A stretch of 64,000 nt of DNA from Sabethes cyaneus (lineage: Eukaryota; Arthropoda; Insecta; Diptera; Culicidae): contig NC_071355.1 in assembly GCF_943734655.1 (NCBI RefSeq), positions 10,830,768-10,894,767 of the forward strand. The letters run 5' to 3'. A program made the position numbers and the translations under genes. This document shows positions 1-10,465 of this stretch, piece after piece (position 1 is the first letter of the stretch; every line of letters begins with the position of its first letter). A model generated the notes under the pieces. That model ran no database searches. It was not told the origin of the DNA and saw only the letters and a program-made list of their open reading frames with translations.

Positions 1-2
1 CC

Positions 3-182
3 TGCCGCACCCAATTAGAAGAACTAAGCATTCTAAATGCCGTTCAGCTGGTTTGGGTCCCTGGCCATTCTGGAATAACCGGAAATGAATGGGCTGATGA
101 ACTAGCAAGATCTGGAGCAGAAAAGCCAGTTTTCGGACCGGAACCTGCTTTCTATCAATCAAGAGAAGGACAAGTTTTGGTT
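3..182 (+). mobile_element. LINE fragment: RNase H domain (LOA/I-type)
   Basis: Frame 3 reads an RNase H C-terminal half with the motif VWVPGHSGITGNEWADELAR, followed by GPEPAF. The same motif in the same arrangement occurs in the LOA element at 35330-35450 of this window, so this is a related retroelement. RNase H would degrade the RNA strand during reverse transcription. The reading frame breaks near 183, where unrelated ORF1-like sequence begins, and the fragment runs off the left window edge. It is a relic, not an expressed gene. Confidence 0.75.
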
Positions 183-648
183 GTATCTATCAAACATTTA
201 TCCGGGTGTTAACGACGAGACGGTAACAAATATAATGCATTCGAATTTAGGAACAAACGAGGCCACTGTCGTCATACTCGTTCCTCGCGGAAAATACTTG
301 CGCTCTCTTACATTTGTGCCTTACAAAGTCGGGATGCTAGAGGATCTGAAATCGAAAACAATGTCTTTGGATACATGGCCATCTGGTACAAGATCTGGTA
401 CAAGGTTTGAGGATTTGGGTAAAAGCGTGATTTTTACGGCCAGTACTGTTGAACCCGCTACAATCGTCAACATTAGTGACTCTGGCAATGGACATGTTCG
501 GCGTTAATTGTAGTCCCATAGAACCAAATAAAGTCTCGCCTTGCCCAAACCCTCACCATGCCCGTCCACTGACAATTTTGCATCAAAACGTTCGTGGATT
601 AAGAACCTAAACTAAAGAACTCCGCTTGGCACTTTCAACGAGTGACTA
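183..648 (+). mobile_element. LINE fragment: ORF1 C-terminal domain plus start of endonuclease
   Basis: An open frame at 181-507 carries the pattern SNLGTNEATVVILVPRGKY, a later TFVPYKVGM and a TWP motif. This resembles the C-terminal domain seen in the first ORF of many insect non-LTR elements. From 569 another frame reads LTILHQNVRGLRT, the usual beginning of an APE-type endonuclease ORF2, with one stop codon inside. Reading stops at 648, where a GGCC-rich repeat end was inserted. The assignment of ORF1 is by pattern only; the endonuclease start is clearer. Confidence 0.6.
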
Positions 649-762
649 CGACGTCATTCCGAGAAAATTCGGCCTTCTATGACTATTGCTGAAATTCGGC
701 CTTTTTGGATTTCGGCCATTCGTGATTCGACCATTTGTGTTTCGGCCATTCGGTACCAGCCC
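649..762. mobile_element. Solo right end of unclassified TIR element A
   Basis: Several copies of the octamer-like unit ATTCGGCC are followed by the end motif CGGTACCAGCCC. This is the same terminus seen at 27028 and 53645, where full copies have 8-bp target duplications. Here only about 110 bases of that end remain, and no partner end or duplication is visible. It interrupts the endonuclease frame of the preceding LINE fragment. Confidence 0.7.
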
Positions 763-1791
763 ATTAAGAGAGTAATCTTTTGAAAAGACACCAGTCCAAG
801 GTATAGAACAAAATAGACTTAAGTTAGTCATTTGGAAGCTTCTCTCTTATTAATTTCGTCAAATAATTTGAGTCTACATTCATTTTCGACTCGAAACTAG
901 GCAAAAAATTTGCTGATAACTCAACTTGTTAGAAAGAGATTGTCAACGTAAACAAAATGGCATTTATTGCATCCGAAGTACATTTTAATTGTTCTAAAAA
1001 CATGACTGAGATGGATTTTTAAAACAACTATAACTTTTAAGGATACAAACAGATACAGACAATTGTTATTTGCTTTTAAAGGTTTTTTGTTGTACTTTTA
1101 GGTAGGAATTGTTTGATCTGCCACCATTTGCCACCTTGGGAAATATTTAAGCTCAAAGTAGTACTATTTTTCATCAAAAATGCTCAAAATCTCCGAAACT
1201 GTAGAAAATCGCGTATAATAATGTTCTACAAAAACGTTGATTTTTGCAAGATAAGCAACTTTCTGGAACACTATGAACACGTAAAGGTTGACCAGAATAA
1301 GTCAGGGTTTAAAAACTGTTTTGAAGGGTTTGTCCACGAATAACGCTTCATAGACAATTTCCATGAAGAGATACAAGTATAGTGTATTTGACAAAGTTGT
1401 TTGTATTGATATTTACTACAACTTTGCCGAAAGTACCAGACCTGTATCTCCAATATACGAGAAAATAAATTTCGTATCTCACTTTTAAGGGAATTAAACA
1501 CCCAAAGATGTTTGTCACAAGAAGGGGCTTATTATGCCAAGAAATGTTCCTAAAGGTAATATATGCGAAAAACTTCACGTTTCGGCGCTATATCAAACGA
1601 TCACGTATTTCGCTTTTTAGACTACTGTGGGTTGGTGTCTTCGGAGAAGTTTAATCTATTTATATAAGAGGCTTGTCTGTAGCCAAAACCAAGTCTGTGA
1701 GAGGACGTCACAAGGGGCTCATCGTAAATTAAAAATAGGCCCCTGACAGGTCGTCATGTTTTCGAAGCAATGAGTTCTATTCTCAGTTACC
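763..1791. other. Intergenic, no gene seen
   Basis: AT-rich sequence with only short random frames. The blocks around 786 (AAGACACCAGTCC) and 1633 (reverse complement AAGACACCAACCC) are loosely inverted and may mark the ends of another degraded repeat, but no target duplication can be found. Confidence 0.5.
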
Positions 1792-2905
1792 TCACTGGTC
1801 GATTGCTGGACTGCTTGATTGCTCAACTGGTTGACTAGACTGCTCGACTGGACTGGTCAATTAGAAAAATCGACTAAACTATTCGATTCGACTGCTCGAA
1901 TCCACTGCTTGATTGGACAGATCGACTTGACTGCTTGACTGAACAGCTCGATTCAACTGCCCGAGATATTCGAACTACTCGACTTAACTGCTCGATTCGA
2001 CTGCTTGACTGGACTACTCGATTCAACTGCTCGACTCGACTCAACTGCTGAACTAGAGTAGTTTACTCGACTCAACCGCTTGACTCAACTACTCAATTGG
2101 ACAATTCGAATCGGCTGCTCGACTCAACTGCTCAACTCATTACTCGATTCAACTGCTCCACTAGACAACTCGATTTAACTGCTCGATCTGACAGCACGAT
2201 TTAACTAACGACTGGACAGCTTGATTTATCTGCTCGACTTAGCCACTCGATCTCAACTGATTGACCTAATTGCTCGACTCAACTGCTTGATTCTACTGTT
2301 CGAGTGGACTACTCGACTGAACTGCTCGATTTCACTGCGATACTTAACTGCTTGATTGAACCACTAGACCCGACTGCTCGACTAGACTGCTTGACTAAAC
2401 TGTATGATTAGACTGCTCGGCTCAACCGCTCGATTAAACTGGTCGAATGGACTGCTGGATTCAACTTCTCGACTTGACTGCACGATTCAACTGCTCGACT
2501 GAGTTGCTCAACTCAACTGTTCGACTTAAACACTCGACGTAACTGCTCAACTGTACTGCTTGACTTAACTGTTCGATTCGACTACTCGACCTAACTGCTC
2601 GACTCGACTCAATTGCTCGACTCAACTGCTTGACTTAAATACTGGATTGGACTATACGAATCGGCTGCTCGACATAGCTGCTGTACTCGATTGCTCGATT
2701 CAACTACTCGACTAGACTACTCGGTTGAAATACTCGAATCTACTGAAATCTCAACTCAACTGCTTGACTTAGCTGCTCAACTCGACTGTTCGACTGAACT
2801 GCTTGACTGGACTACTTGACTGAACAGCTTGATTCAACTGCTCAATAACTGCTTTACTCGACTGCTTGATTCGCATGCTCGACTCGTCTGCTCAACTCGA
2901 TAGCC
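1792..2905. repeat. Degenerate 13-bp tandem satellite (about 1.1 kb)
   Basis: The stretch is made of about 85 diverged copies of a 13-base unit close to ACTGCTCGACTYR, with variants such as ACTGCTTGACTTA and ACTACTCGACCTA. Thirteen is not a multiple of three and stops occur in all frames, so it is not coding. Phase slips with 11, 12 or 15-base units break the register. No homogenised block is seen, which suggests an old array. Confidence 0.9.
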
Positions 2906-2924
2906 TGCTTGTCACGATATCATA

Positions 2925-3174
2925 TGATCGGTGTTAAATCAAATCGGACCAAGTCGCAAAATTTAAAAAAATGAGTTAATGACAGCAAACGATCAAGAAT
3001 TCTCTAAGCAACATTTTACTAATACACAGACTACATAAATGTTACAAACAGCCAGAGTTATAAGATGATTTCGAACGGTTGATAGCTATAAACCATAAAG
3101 AGCACCAAACTTTGAATACGTTTTTCTCGAAATCAAAATTTTGTCATTTGTTTTGTCTGACTTAACACCGACCA
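2925..3174. mobile_element. MITE with TA target duplication
   Basis: The left end TGATCGGTGTTAAATCA and the right end, read in reverse complement as TGGTCGGTGTTAAGTCA, match at 15 of 17 positions. Each is flanked by TA (2923-2924 and 3175-3176), as expected for a Tc1/mariner-type insertion. The 250-base element has no coding capacity. The flanking CATATG is palindromic, so the exact boundary could shift by one or two bases. Confidence 0.7.
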
Positions 3175-3981
3175 TATGAATCGGTTTGCGGCAGAAAATG
3201 GACGGTTCAAAGCCACTCACACTGTTCGAGCTGACAGCTCGAATGAAAATATAAAATGTGAATAGCCCCGATTGCTTTGATCGAAAACGGATCCATCGAT
3301 AAGTGGTGTTATCGCGCAGCGCAAAAGGAGTATAGGACACGAATAATATCGACAGACAACGGGATTGGTGCGAAAGATCGATGGCGTGATCCGAGTGGAA
3401 TTTTCCGTACGCAAGCAAGGATAACGCTCAAGTATAAAAGGAGAGGCGGCTGCGTAAGCGTTCTCTCAGTTTTCCTTTGTCTACCCATGGTTTATCAGTA
3501 AGTAAAAAATAAAAAGGATAAGGTCAGTGAAGTTAAAGTTTAAATAGTTAAAACAAGATAAGACATGTACTTAGTGTAAGGTGTAGAAAGAATGTATATA
3601 AAGGTTTAGTCGAATTAGTGAGTGTTTTTTAATCTTCCGAAACCAAATCCCACAGTCCACTGCGAAACACACACAAAAGAGTCATTTTGCCCCCCTATAG
3701 AATCAGCACAGTGGAGATAATATTTTTATTCAGTTAAATAAAATCCAATGCGGGCATAAAAACTATTTGTTTCAGTTTCCGGCTAAGACTCTCTTATGTA
3801 CAACATCTAGAGCTATATTAGGCAATATAAGAACTCAAAGCACTAATACAAAGATTAAACATCTTCGCAAACACTGACCAATGGAATGTATCCGCAGTTT
3901 TCCGAAGAGACATTTATGTTTTCCGGATCGTAAGATTCGGGCTCAACTAGTAATAAAATATAGCGCATCATCATCTTGTTC
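3175..3981. other. Intergenic stretch, possible solo-LTR remnant
   Basis: Apart from the TATA/initiator pair, the region holds short open frames only. The layout of a promoter followed by AT-rich sequence would fit an LTR, but TG...CA ends with a target duplication are not visible. Nothing else could be supported here. Confidence 0.4.
3433..3470 (+). promoter_or_regulatory. Pol II core promoter-like TATA box and initiator
   Basis: TATAAAAG at 3433-3440 is followed about 30 bases later by the insect initiator TCAGT at 3466-3470. No good coding exon follows, so this may be a promoter within a decayed LTR rather than a host gene promoter. LTR ends, a primer binding site and a second LTR were not found. 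Confidence 0.4.
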
Positions 3982-4600
3982 CGAAAACCCGCGCTGAGAA
4001 TCGCGGCTAACACGCTGACAGACGAACAGCGTCACGCGCAGTACCTTGTAAGTCGCAAGGGCCTGCACAGTGTCGTCGTCCTAACAGTAAAAACAAGTTA
4101 GATTAAAACTTCTCGGTCGGTGGTTTCTACAGTAGACGGAGGATGAGGCACAATTTTGTGTCTAAAAATAACCCAACCAGATACGTCGCTACCTTAGTAA
4201 GGGGCTTATGCAGTCTCGTTTTGTCTAGCGCCTCTGCGGTTCAAAGCCCTACACTAGCACAGTTGTTATAAACTAGTTGAGGTAACCGATTAATCAGTCA
4301 TAAATAGCTTGCAGCAACCCGAAATGACAAAAATGCGTTAAGGGCCAAACAGAATGCTGCGTCAACGCATCCGTCAGCGTCAATTTGACAGTAAACCCAT
4401 GGGAAAAGTGTCAGAATAACGCTGACGGACGCGTTGACGCAGCATTCTGTTTGGCCCTTTACTTGGGTGGTACAGGACCACCAGCGAATCATATGCCCTG
4501 GCGGGTGTCGTGGGTTCGAATTAGGTTATAATCTCTGATTATAGCTCCATTCCAAAAAATTTTTCATTACTTTTCCCTACAGTCCCTCCATCAATTGTAG
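3982..4600 (+). repeat. Dispersed repeat family B, copy 1 (SINE- or LINE-end-like)
   Basis: This copy matches 39165-39663 from the shared start CGAAAACCCGCGCTGAGAAT to the shared end CCCTCCATCAATTGTAG. Both copies contain a box-B-like GTGGGTTCGAAT, as in tRNA-derived promoters. Both also contain a short reading frame KPALRIAANTL...DEQRH near the start that resembles the tail of a retroelement ORF. Copy 1 carries a hairpin MITE and lacks about 100 bases that copy 2 retains before the A-rich tail. Confidence 0.7.
4341..4459. mobile_element. Foldback MITE, about 120 bp
   Basis: Two 41-base arms (4340-4380 and 4419-4459) are inverted copies with one mismatch. They begin AGGGCCAAACAGAATGC and are separated by 38 bases. 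TA or TTA lies on both sides, fitting a Tc1/mariner or related insertion. It sits inside repeat B copy 1. The 39165 copy differs from copy 1 throughout this middle stretch, so an exact empty site cannot be read, but it shows no such hairpin. Confidence 0.8.
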
Positions 4601-5041
4601 AACGACCGTTTCAAAAAATATTTTATTTTTGAAATCAGCAGCCTGAAAAACATAAAATCTTGAGGTTTTGGTCAAGAATTTTAAATTTCCGACCACTGTT
4701 GCGGCGCAACACGCTAAACTTATTTTGCTGCTGACGTCATAGTGGATTACTTTATTCATTCCAAAAAAAAAGTAAAGTTACCTGCTGCAGTTGACTGATG
4801 ACCTTGGTTGATGACAAGCAAAGTGACTGACATTTCTCGCTGTCATTTTTTTTAGTAAACAAAAGCGTGTGCAGTTTGTTTTTATTCCGCTTTAGGAAGT
4901 CCAAAGTTTTGCCGTGATGATAAGGCGGTTTGTTCGTTAATAGTATATCAAAATAAAAAGGATAATTTAAAGATTTGTAATGTAATGGTTGAGTATTCAA
5001 AATGTGATAGTAAAATAAACTATTATTTCTTACAGACAAGA
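4601..5041 (+). other. PEX6 upstream region with a 5' UTR splice acceptor
   Basis: No coding frame is convincing here. A polypyrimidine-like stretch ending TTTCTTACAG at 5035 stands directly before the PEX6 start codon, which suggests a 5' UTR intron whose donor lies further upstream and was not identified. An in-frame ATG at 4985 would add 19 residues but would lie inside that putative intron. Confidence 0.5.
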
Positions 5042-7684
5042 ATGACCATCAACGCAGACAGCAAAGCGGTTCGGCTTTTACTATACTGTTGTCGGTTACG
5101 ATTCCGCCGGTATCCAGCATTCTACTTTCCGGTGTTCGTATTTCTGCAGGCATTACAGAAGCTTAGTTACGATTTGAAACTACGCTGCATACATTTTCGT
5201 ATTCTTCCAATGCCGAATCTGCTATTCGAACGGCACCAACAGGGTCGACTGGTTCGATCGGAACATACCCTGTTCGTTAGTCGCTCCGTTTTCAACCAGT
5301 ACGTTGTCGAGCGTGAAATTAACTGGATCAATCTGCTGGTACGGGCTGTTGGAGCAACCGGGAATGTTCAAAGAAAACCCGAAGGCGATAATGGACTGAC
5401 GTCGATGATTCTAAATAAACAACCCATTTCTGTCCTGTTCCAAGTGATGCCTTTGACATCGATTGCACCCAATGTAATTTACGTGAAAGAGAATCTGTAC
5501 TATGAACTGGCCGAGCGGTACAAGCTTGGCACTAACGGTTACGGTGGAATGCTTCAACGATTGCCGGAACAGCAGCATCTCCCTCAGGTGGCCAGTAAAG
5601 CAAATGTGTTCATATATAACACGCCGTACGACATGTCGACCGATATGGTGGACTTTATAATGGGTAAATACTTTGAAACTCCTCGGCTGTTGTACCGAAA
5701 TCACACCTATCAAATTGCACTGAACGAGCAATTTCTGGGAAATACTTTCTACACTAAGAACTTTGCTATTTTTGCTCACTTAAAATCACTCTATTTCAAG
5801 TGCTTAAACCTAGAATCTACGGGTAATAGTTTCGAATTGTACGGAATTGTTTGCAAAAGTTTGACCAGTTTGCATCAGACAACGACGTTGAATAATTTCG
5901 TACCACGACAGCGACTAGACGATGTGAATTTTCTACCAATATGTCCGTTTGGGTTGAAAAAATATCACGACGAGTTGACTGCCTCGTTGAAGGCCTATCT
6001 GAGGCAGGACAATAACTCCCTGGTAGAGCATCAGATTTATCCCGTGTTCATGTTGAAAGGAGAACGGGGCATCGGAAAGTCCAGCGTGCTCCGATCGGTG
6101 GCGCAATCGTTGGGGATTCAAATTTTCTACGCAGATTGCAGCGACATTATGACGTCGATTTCATCGCAAACCGAGAGTAAACTGATCACCGCCTTGAACC
6201 GGTCCAAACTGTGCAAACCGTTGATAATTGCGTTGCAAAATTTCGAAATATTCGGTATAGACAATGAGGGTCATGAAGATTTGCGAATTTTGGTTGCCTT
6301 TCAGGCGGAACTGCATGCACTGTTCGGTCGAAAATACTTTCCTCCGGTTGTGATCGTTGCGTTGGCTAACGAGAAAACCTCCGAGAAGCATAGGTTGAAT
6401 AGTTTGTTTCTGGATGTGGTCAGTTTTCAGTCTCCCACCGTTGAGGAACGATTTCAACTGCTAAGATGGATAGCAGCTCGGGAGTCGGGGATAACGGTTT
6501 TACCTGCAGCTCAGTTGAAAAAAATCGCCGAACAAACGCAGGGTTTTATTTTCGGCGATTTGAAGTTACTGCACACAAAGGCACTTCAACAGACTACGTC
6601 TGGGGCGTTGAATTATGGTCACTTCGAAAAGGCATTGGAGGAAATGCAGGCTTCCTTTTCCGATAGTTTGGGAGCTCCAAAGGTGCCGACGGTTTTGTGG
6701 TCCGAAATAGGAGGTTTGGCAAAGTTGAAGACTGAAATTCAGAACAGTATCGGGCTACCGTTGCGACATAAGAAGCTGATGGGAAAGCATTTGCGTCGCT
6801 CCGGAATACTGCTGTACGGTCCGCCCGGTACGGGGAAGACACTGATTGCCAAAGCCGTTGCTACCGAGTGCAATTTGAGTTTCCTGTCGGTGCAAGGCCC
6901 CGAACTGCTGAACATGTACGTTGGTCAGAGCGAGCAGAACGTGAGGGAAGTGTTTTCCAGGGCACGGTCGGCAGCGCCTTGTGTGCTGTTCCTGGATGAG
7001 CTAGATTCTCTAGCTCCCAATCGGGGAGTATCGGGCGATTCGGGTGGCGTTATGGACCGTGTCGTTTCGCAGATGTTAAGCGAAATGGACGGAATTTGCA
7101 AGGGGTAAGTGCCCCTTGTTGGATGGTTTTGCGAAGTAACATAAAAGTGCTAATTTTTCCTTCTAGAGCCGACCCTAGCCAGCAAGTTTTCATTCTAGCA
7201 GCGACAAACCGGCCGGATTTGATTGATCCGGCACTTTTACGACCGGGTCGTTTCGACAAATTGCTGTACGTTGGACCAAGTTCCTCAATCGAGGACAAGG
7301 AAAGTGTTCTGCAGGCCATAACCAACCGGTTTCATCTGGCCAAAGAACTTACGCTGAGAAAAATTGCCGAAGGTCTCAAACAGGATATGACCGGAGCGGA
7401 TTTGTATTCAATCTGTTCGAATGCGTGGCTGAGTGCGGTTCGACGGGCAATACGCGGTACCAGCAAAGGTAGATTTTGTTCGTCCATGCTTTTGACAGGT
7501 GTTTAAATTTAATTTTTCTTAAATTTTCTATTTTTCAGAAGAAAATATCGATGATAAACTCGGACCAGAGGATGTGGTGGTTAATGAGAGCGATTTCAAA
7601 GCAGCCATGAAAAAGTTTATCCCTTCGATAAATCCAGCCGATATGGAATATTTTAATAAGTTAAGGACAAACTATAGTGCGTGA
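5042..7684 (+). CDS. PEX6: Peroxisomal biogenesis factor 6, AAA+ ATPase (3 exons)
   Basis: PEX6 pairs with PEX1 to form the hexameric motor on the peroxisome membrane that pulls the import receptor PEX5 back to the cytosol. Exons are 5042-7104, 7167-7468 and 7539-7684; both introns (62 and 70 bases) are GT-AG and the joined frame codes for 836 residues, slightly short of the roughly 900-980 usual for animals. The first AAA domain has a Walker A (GERGIGKS, residues 340-347) but no acidic Walker B, as is typical for the degenerate D1 ring. The second has GPPGTGKT (593-600), the PEX6-like GPELLNMYVGQSE, Walker B FLDELDS with D652/E653, and ATNRPD...LLRPGR with Arg713 and Arg716 as likely arginine fingers. 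The start is chosen because a splice acceptor ends six bases before it. The N-terminus is poorly conserved and could be mis-set. Confidence 0.95.
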
Positions 7685-8043
7685 TTGGTGTGTGGTGCTA
7701 GGTAGAGCCAAATGCAAACTGGCAGTTTTAGTGATGGCCGATTGAAAAAGTAGTCGATTGGTTCGCACGATAATTCGGTGTAGAAAATCGAACATATAGA
7801 GACAAAGTCAGAGAAAATTAATTTGAAAAATCGGTTACCACTAACTGAGATTTTTTCGGGTACAAATACGTGTTTTTATTGTATAGAAGATTGTTGATGG
7901 TTGATTACTGGTTTTTAGAAAATGTTGATTTTAAGAAAATGTTTCTTTTTCATTTATTTACACTGTCCATGGACATTACGACTGTGACTACAGTTACAAA
8001 GGCAGACAAGGCACTCAAAAACCGCTAGTTACCACTCTTTATA
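7685..8043 (+). other. PEX6 3' flank
   Basis: AT-rich sequence after the PEX6 stop with no open frame. A canonical AATAAA on the + strand was not found in the first 350 bases, so the polyadenylation site is unplaced. Confidence 0.5.
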
Positions 8044-8820
8044 ATAGCACTCTATGCTTTGATTCGAAATTTAGGGAATCTCTCCAAGTAGTGCCTGCAG
8101 CTCGTGATTCATACGCCTCCGCCACTCTCCGCTTTCCGTTTGTACTCCGCCAAAAATAGTCCGCAACACCTTTCGTTCAAATACGGCACGTATGTCCTCC
8201 GTAAGCAAAGTTACTGTCTGAAGTCCGTAGAGGACAACCGGTCTGATTAGCGTTTTGAACATCGTCAGCTTTGTGCGGCGGCGTATGCGCCTTGATGGAA
8301 GCGTCTTGCGAAGGAAAAAGTAGGCTCGATTTCCAGCTTGAATGCGTCGTTGGATCTCTTTACTCGTATTATTGTTGGCGGTGACCAGAGAGCCCAAATA
8401 TACGAACTCATCAACCACTTACATCCAGTTCATCGCCGTCAATAGTCACTGTCAGCCGCGTCAGTTTGTTCGTATAACCGTACTCGTGCATTACATGCCA
8501 TAGCTGTTCGCACTCGACTGTGTCATATGCTGCCCTGAAATCCACGAGAATGTGATGCGTGGACACGTTGTACTCCCGATATTTCTGGAGGATTTGTCGG
8601 AGAGTGAAAATTTGATCCGTAGCAGCACGGACCCCCAATAAGCCCGTCTGGAACTGGCCTACGAATTATCTTGCTTTTCGGCATAGACGCCGTAACGAAG
8701 TCTGGAAAAGCACCTTGTAGGCGGCGTTATACCGTTTGTTTTGTAGATGGTAAAAACCATACCTTCGCCCACTCCTCCGGTGGTTTCTTATCTACCTAAA
8801 TTCTTGAAATTGAAGTGCCG
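8044..8820 (-). mobile_element. RTE-clade LINE fragment, internally deleted
   Basis: Two - strand frames, 8411-8638 and 8071-8418, read RTE reverse transcriptase pieces. The upstream one has TDQIFTLRQILQK and VDFRAAYDT (motif A). The downstream one has the thumb and tail DEFVYLGSLVT, RPVVLYGLQT and FERKVLRTIFGG. The catalytic YADD segment between them is missing, so the copy cannot work. The piece from 8640 to 8820 still shows degraded fingers-domain sequence. Confidence 0.85.
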
Positions 8821-8904
8821 TTGCAAGTTCAGCTGCTCGATTTCTCGCCGGCTATCACCACATCGCGCTCGCGAATTTTATTACCATCTGGTAATATAAA
8901 ACTC

Positions 8905-9187
8905 GATTACCGGTCTACGTGTCTTGATTGACGGTCGACACTTTTCTGATGTCATCGATGTACGGTCTTTTCGCGGACCAAATATGCCAAATATCGACCC
9001 TGACCAGCTGACAACTATCTCGTCGTGTGTAAGAATCGCGCAAGATTGTCGAACGCGGCGAATGCTCGCACTGAGAGGATGTTACGTTTCAACATCCAGC
9101 AGATGGCGTGACAGCGGAATACACCACAAATCTTGCTCAACAAATCGCAGAACAGCAAGAAGAAAGGGAAGATATAAGTGAGCTGTG
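8905..9187 (+). mobile_element. LINE endonuclease C-terminal fragment
   Basis: The + strand frame reads DGRHFSDVIDVRSFRGPN, a conserved stretch at the end of the APE-type endonuclease of some mosquito LINEs. In a neighbouring frame QQIAEQQEEREDISELW follows, the linker. It is frameshifted and faces the RTE and Jockey fragments on either side, so it is an independent insertion. Confidence 0.6.
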
Positions 9188-9630
9188 GAGTTAGTAATTA
9201 GTGCGACGAACTGGTAGTCTCAGCATGGCACTATTACGCAGTGCTCGTGGTTGCACATTTATGTTAATCTGCTCCATAAGCGCAGGGCTATCTATTCTTC
9301 CCTGCAGGCAATCCGCAATAAACAAAGCTCTAGAGGCAGCTCTACGAACACAGAGAGGTTCTAAGTCAATCAGTTGACAGCGACTTACATAACTGGGTAG
9401 ACGGAACGGGTCTCTCCATGGCAACCTTCGCAAAGCGAATCGAAGAAATTGGCGCTGAACTGATTCAATTCTCTCTGTACTGTTGTTGTAGTTAGGATTC
9501 CAAACGGGCGAACAGTATTCCAGGATGGACCGCACCAGCGAACAATATAGTGACTTAAGGCAATGTATATCAGAGAATTTTTTCGCGATCCTGAAAATGA
9601 AGCCCAATGACCTCGAGGCTTTAGCGACAA

Positions 9631-10322
9631 CCCAAGTAACAATTTCAGGCTGATCAAACGCTTTTATAGCTGATTTTATTCAACCTGCGGCTGAACTTTG
9701 GTTTAGGTTTAGAAATAAATACCTTTTATCAGCTCTTAAACATCTAAATCTGGTGATTTTATCAAGCTTCAGACTTGTTAAAAGCTGCTTTCGAAGCTGC
9801 GATGAGGCTTAATAGACGTTTTTGCGCGCTTTTAAATAGCCAAGTTGCGCTATGCTGTCAATTCTATTTTTAGAACGAGAAATAGTTTTGCAATATGCTC
9901 TTCCAGCTGCTTAATCAACGTCTCATCAACCTTTATGCAGACAAAAGAAAATCTATTTTTAAATTTAAAAAAAACGGAACGCGTCATTTTTAATTTTGCC
10001 GTGAACATTGTCGAACGCAATATTTTCCATTTCGAATAACTTTAATTCGTAAAGTAAAGCTAGCTAATTAAAAATGCAAGTTTTTTCCGGGAATTAAACC
10101 CGCCATCTTTTGATCCATAAGCACTCGCCGTATGATCCGCCCCATTTACATCTGCAGGTTTGAAAAACTTAAAGTAGCTTAAACATCGCTTATTTAAACA
10201 CCAGCCTACTGCTTAAGGCGATCAAAGCTGCATAAAGTGCTTACTTTATGCAGCTTTGATCGCCTTAAACCAACTCATAAACAGCAATTGCTCTTGCAAT
10301 TCAGCTACGGTTGTTACTTGGG
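9631..10322. mobile_element. MITE with CCC...GGG ends and AA duplication
   Basis: The ends CCCAAGTAACAA and GTTACTTGGG are inverted. The Jockey target reads GCGACAA before and AATGTACG after the element, so removal of one AA restores the coding frame ISYIVAKAS. The 692-base element has no transposase. It contains a 26-bp perfect hairpin. Its superfamily is not known to me. Confidence 0.75.
10213..10268. repeat. Perfect 26-bp inverted repeat inside the MITE
   Basis: Arms 10213-10238 and 10243-10268 are exact reverse complements (TTAAGGCGATCAAAGCTGCA at the outside) with a 4-base loop. Perfect identity inside an otherwise old element suggests a recent origin or a structural constraint. Confidence 0.9.
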
Positions 10323-10465
10323 AATGTACGAGATATGCTTCTTGTACGTTAACTGCGGATCCAAGATAACTCCCAGGTCTTTAATATACGAAACACGTTC
10401 GATGGGTATGTCATTGAGTTCATAACAATACAGGATCGGATCTTTTTTTCTGGAGAAAGTGATTA

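Noticed and set aside
1792..2905. CRISPR-like regular repeat
   Set aside because: The units are contiguous and diverged, without unique spacers, in a eukaryotic genome. It is a satellite.
2928..3170. Solo LTR with TGTTA...TAACA ends
   Set aside because: The flanks are inverted (GATCGG and CCGACC) and not directly repeated, so a TIR element with TA target fits better.
3709..3730. CACAGTG heptamer as another Transib end
   Set aside because: No nonamer at 12 or 23 bases, no partner and no 5-bp duplication. The heptamer is expected by chance several times in 64 kb; the one near 59047 was rejected for the same reason.
8071..8418. Intact host gene
   Set aside because: The frame is the tail of an RTE retrotransposon, as shown by EFVYLGSLVT and FERKVLRTIFGG, which recur at 28500-28790 and 23690-24100.
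10082..10145. tRNA-like block on the - strand inside the AA-target MITE
   Set aside because: A box-B-like GGGTTTAATTCCC is present, but box A and the stems are too weak to call a tRNA or SINE.
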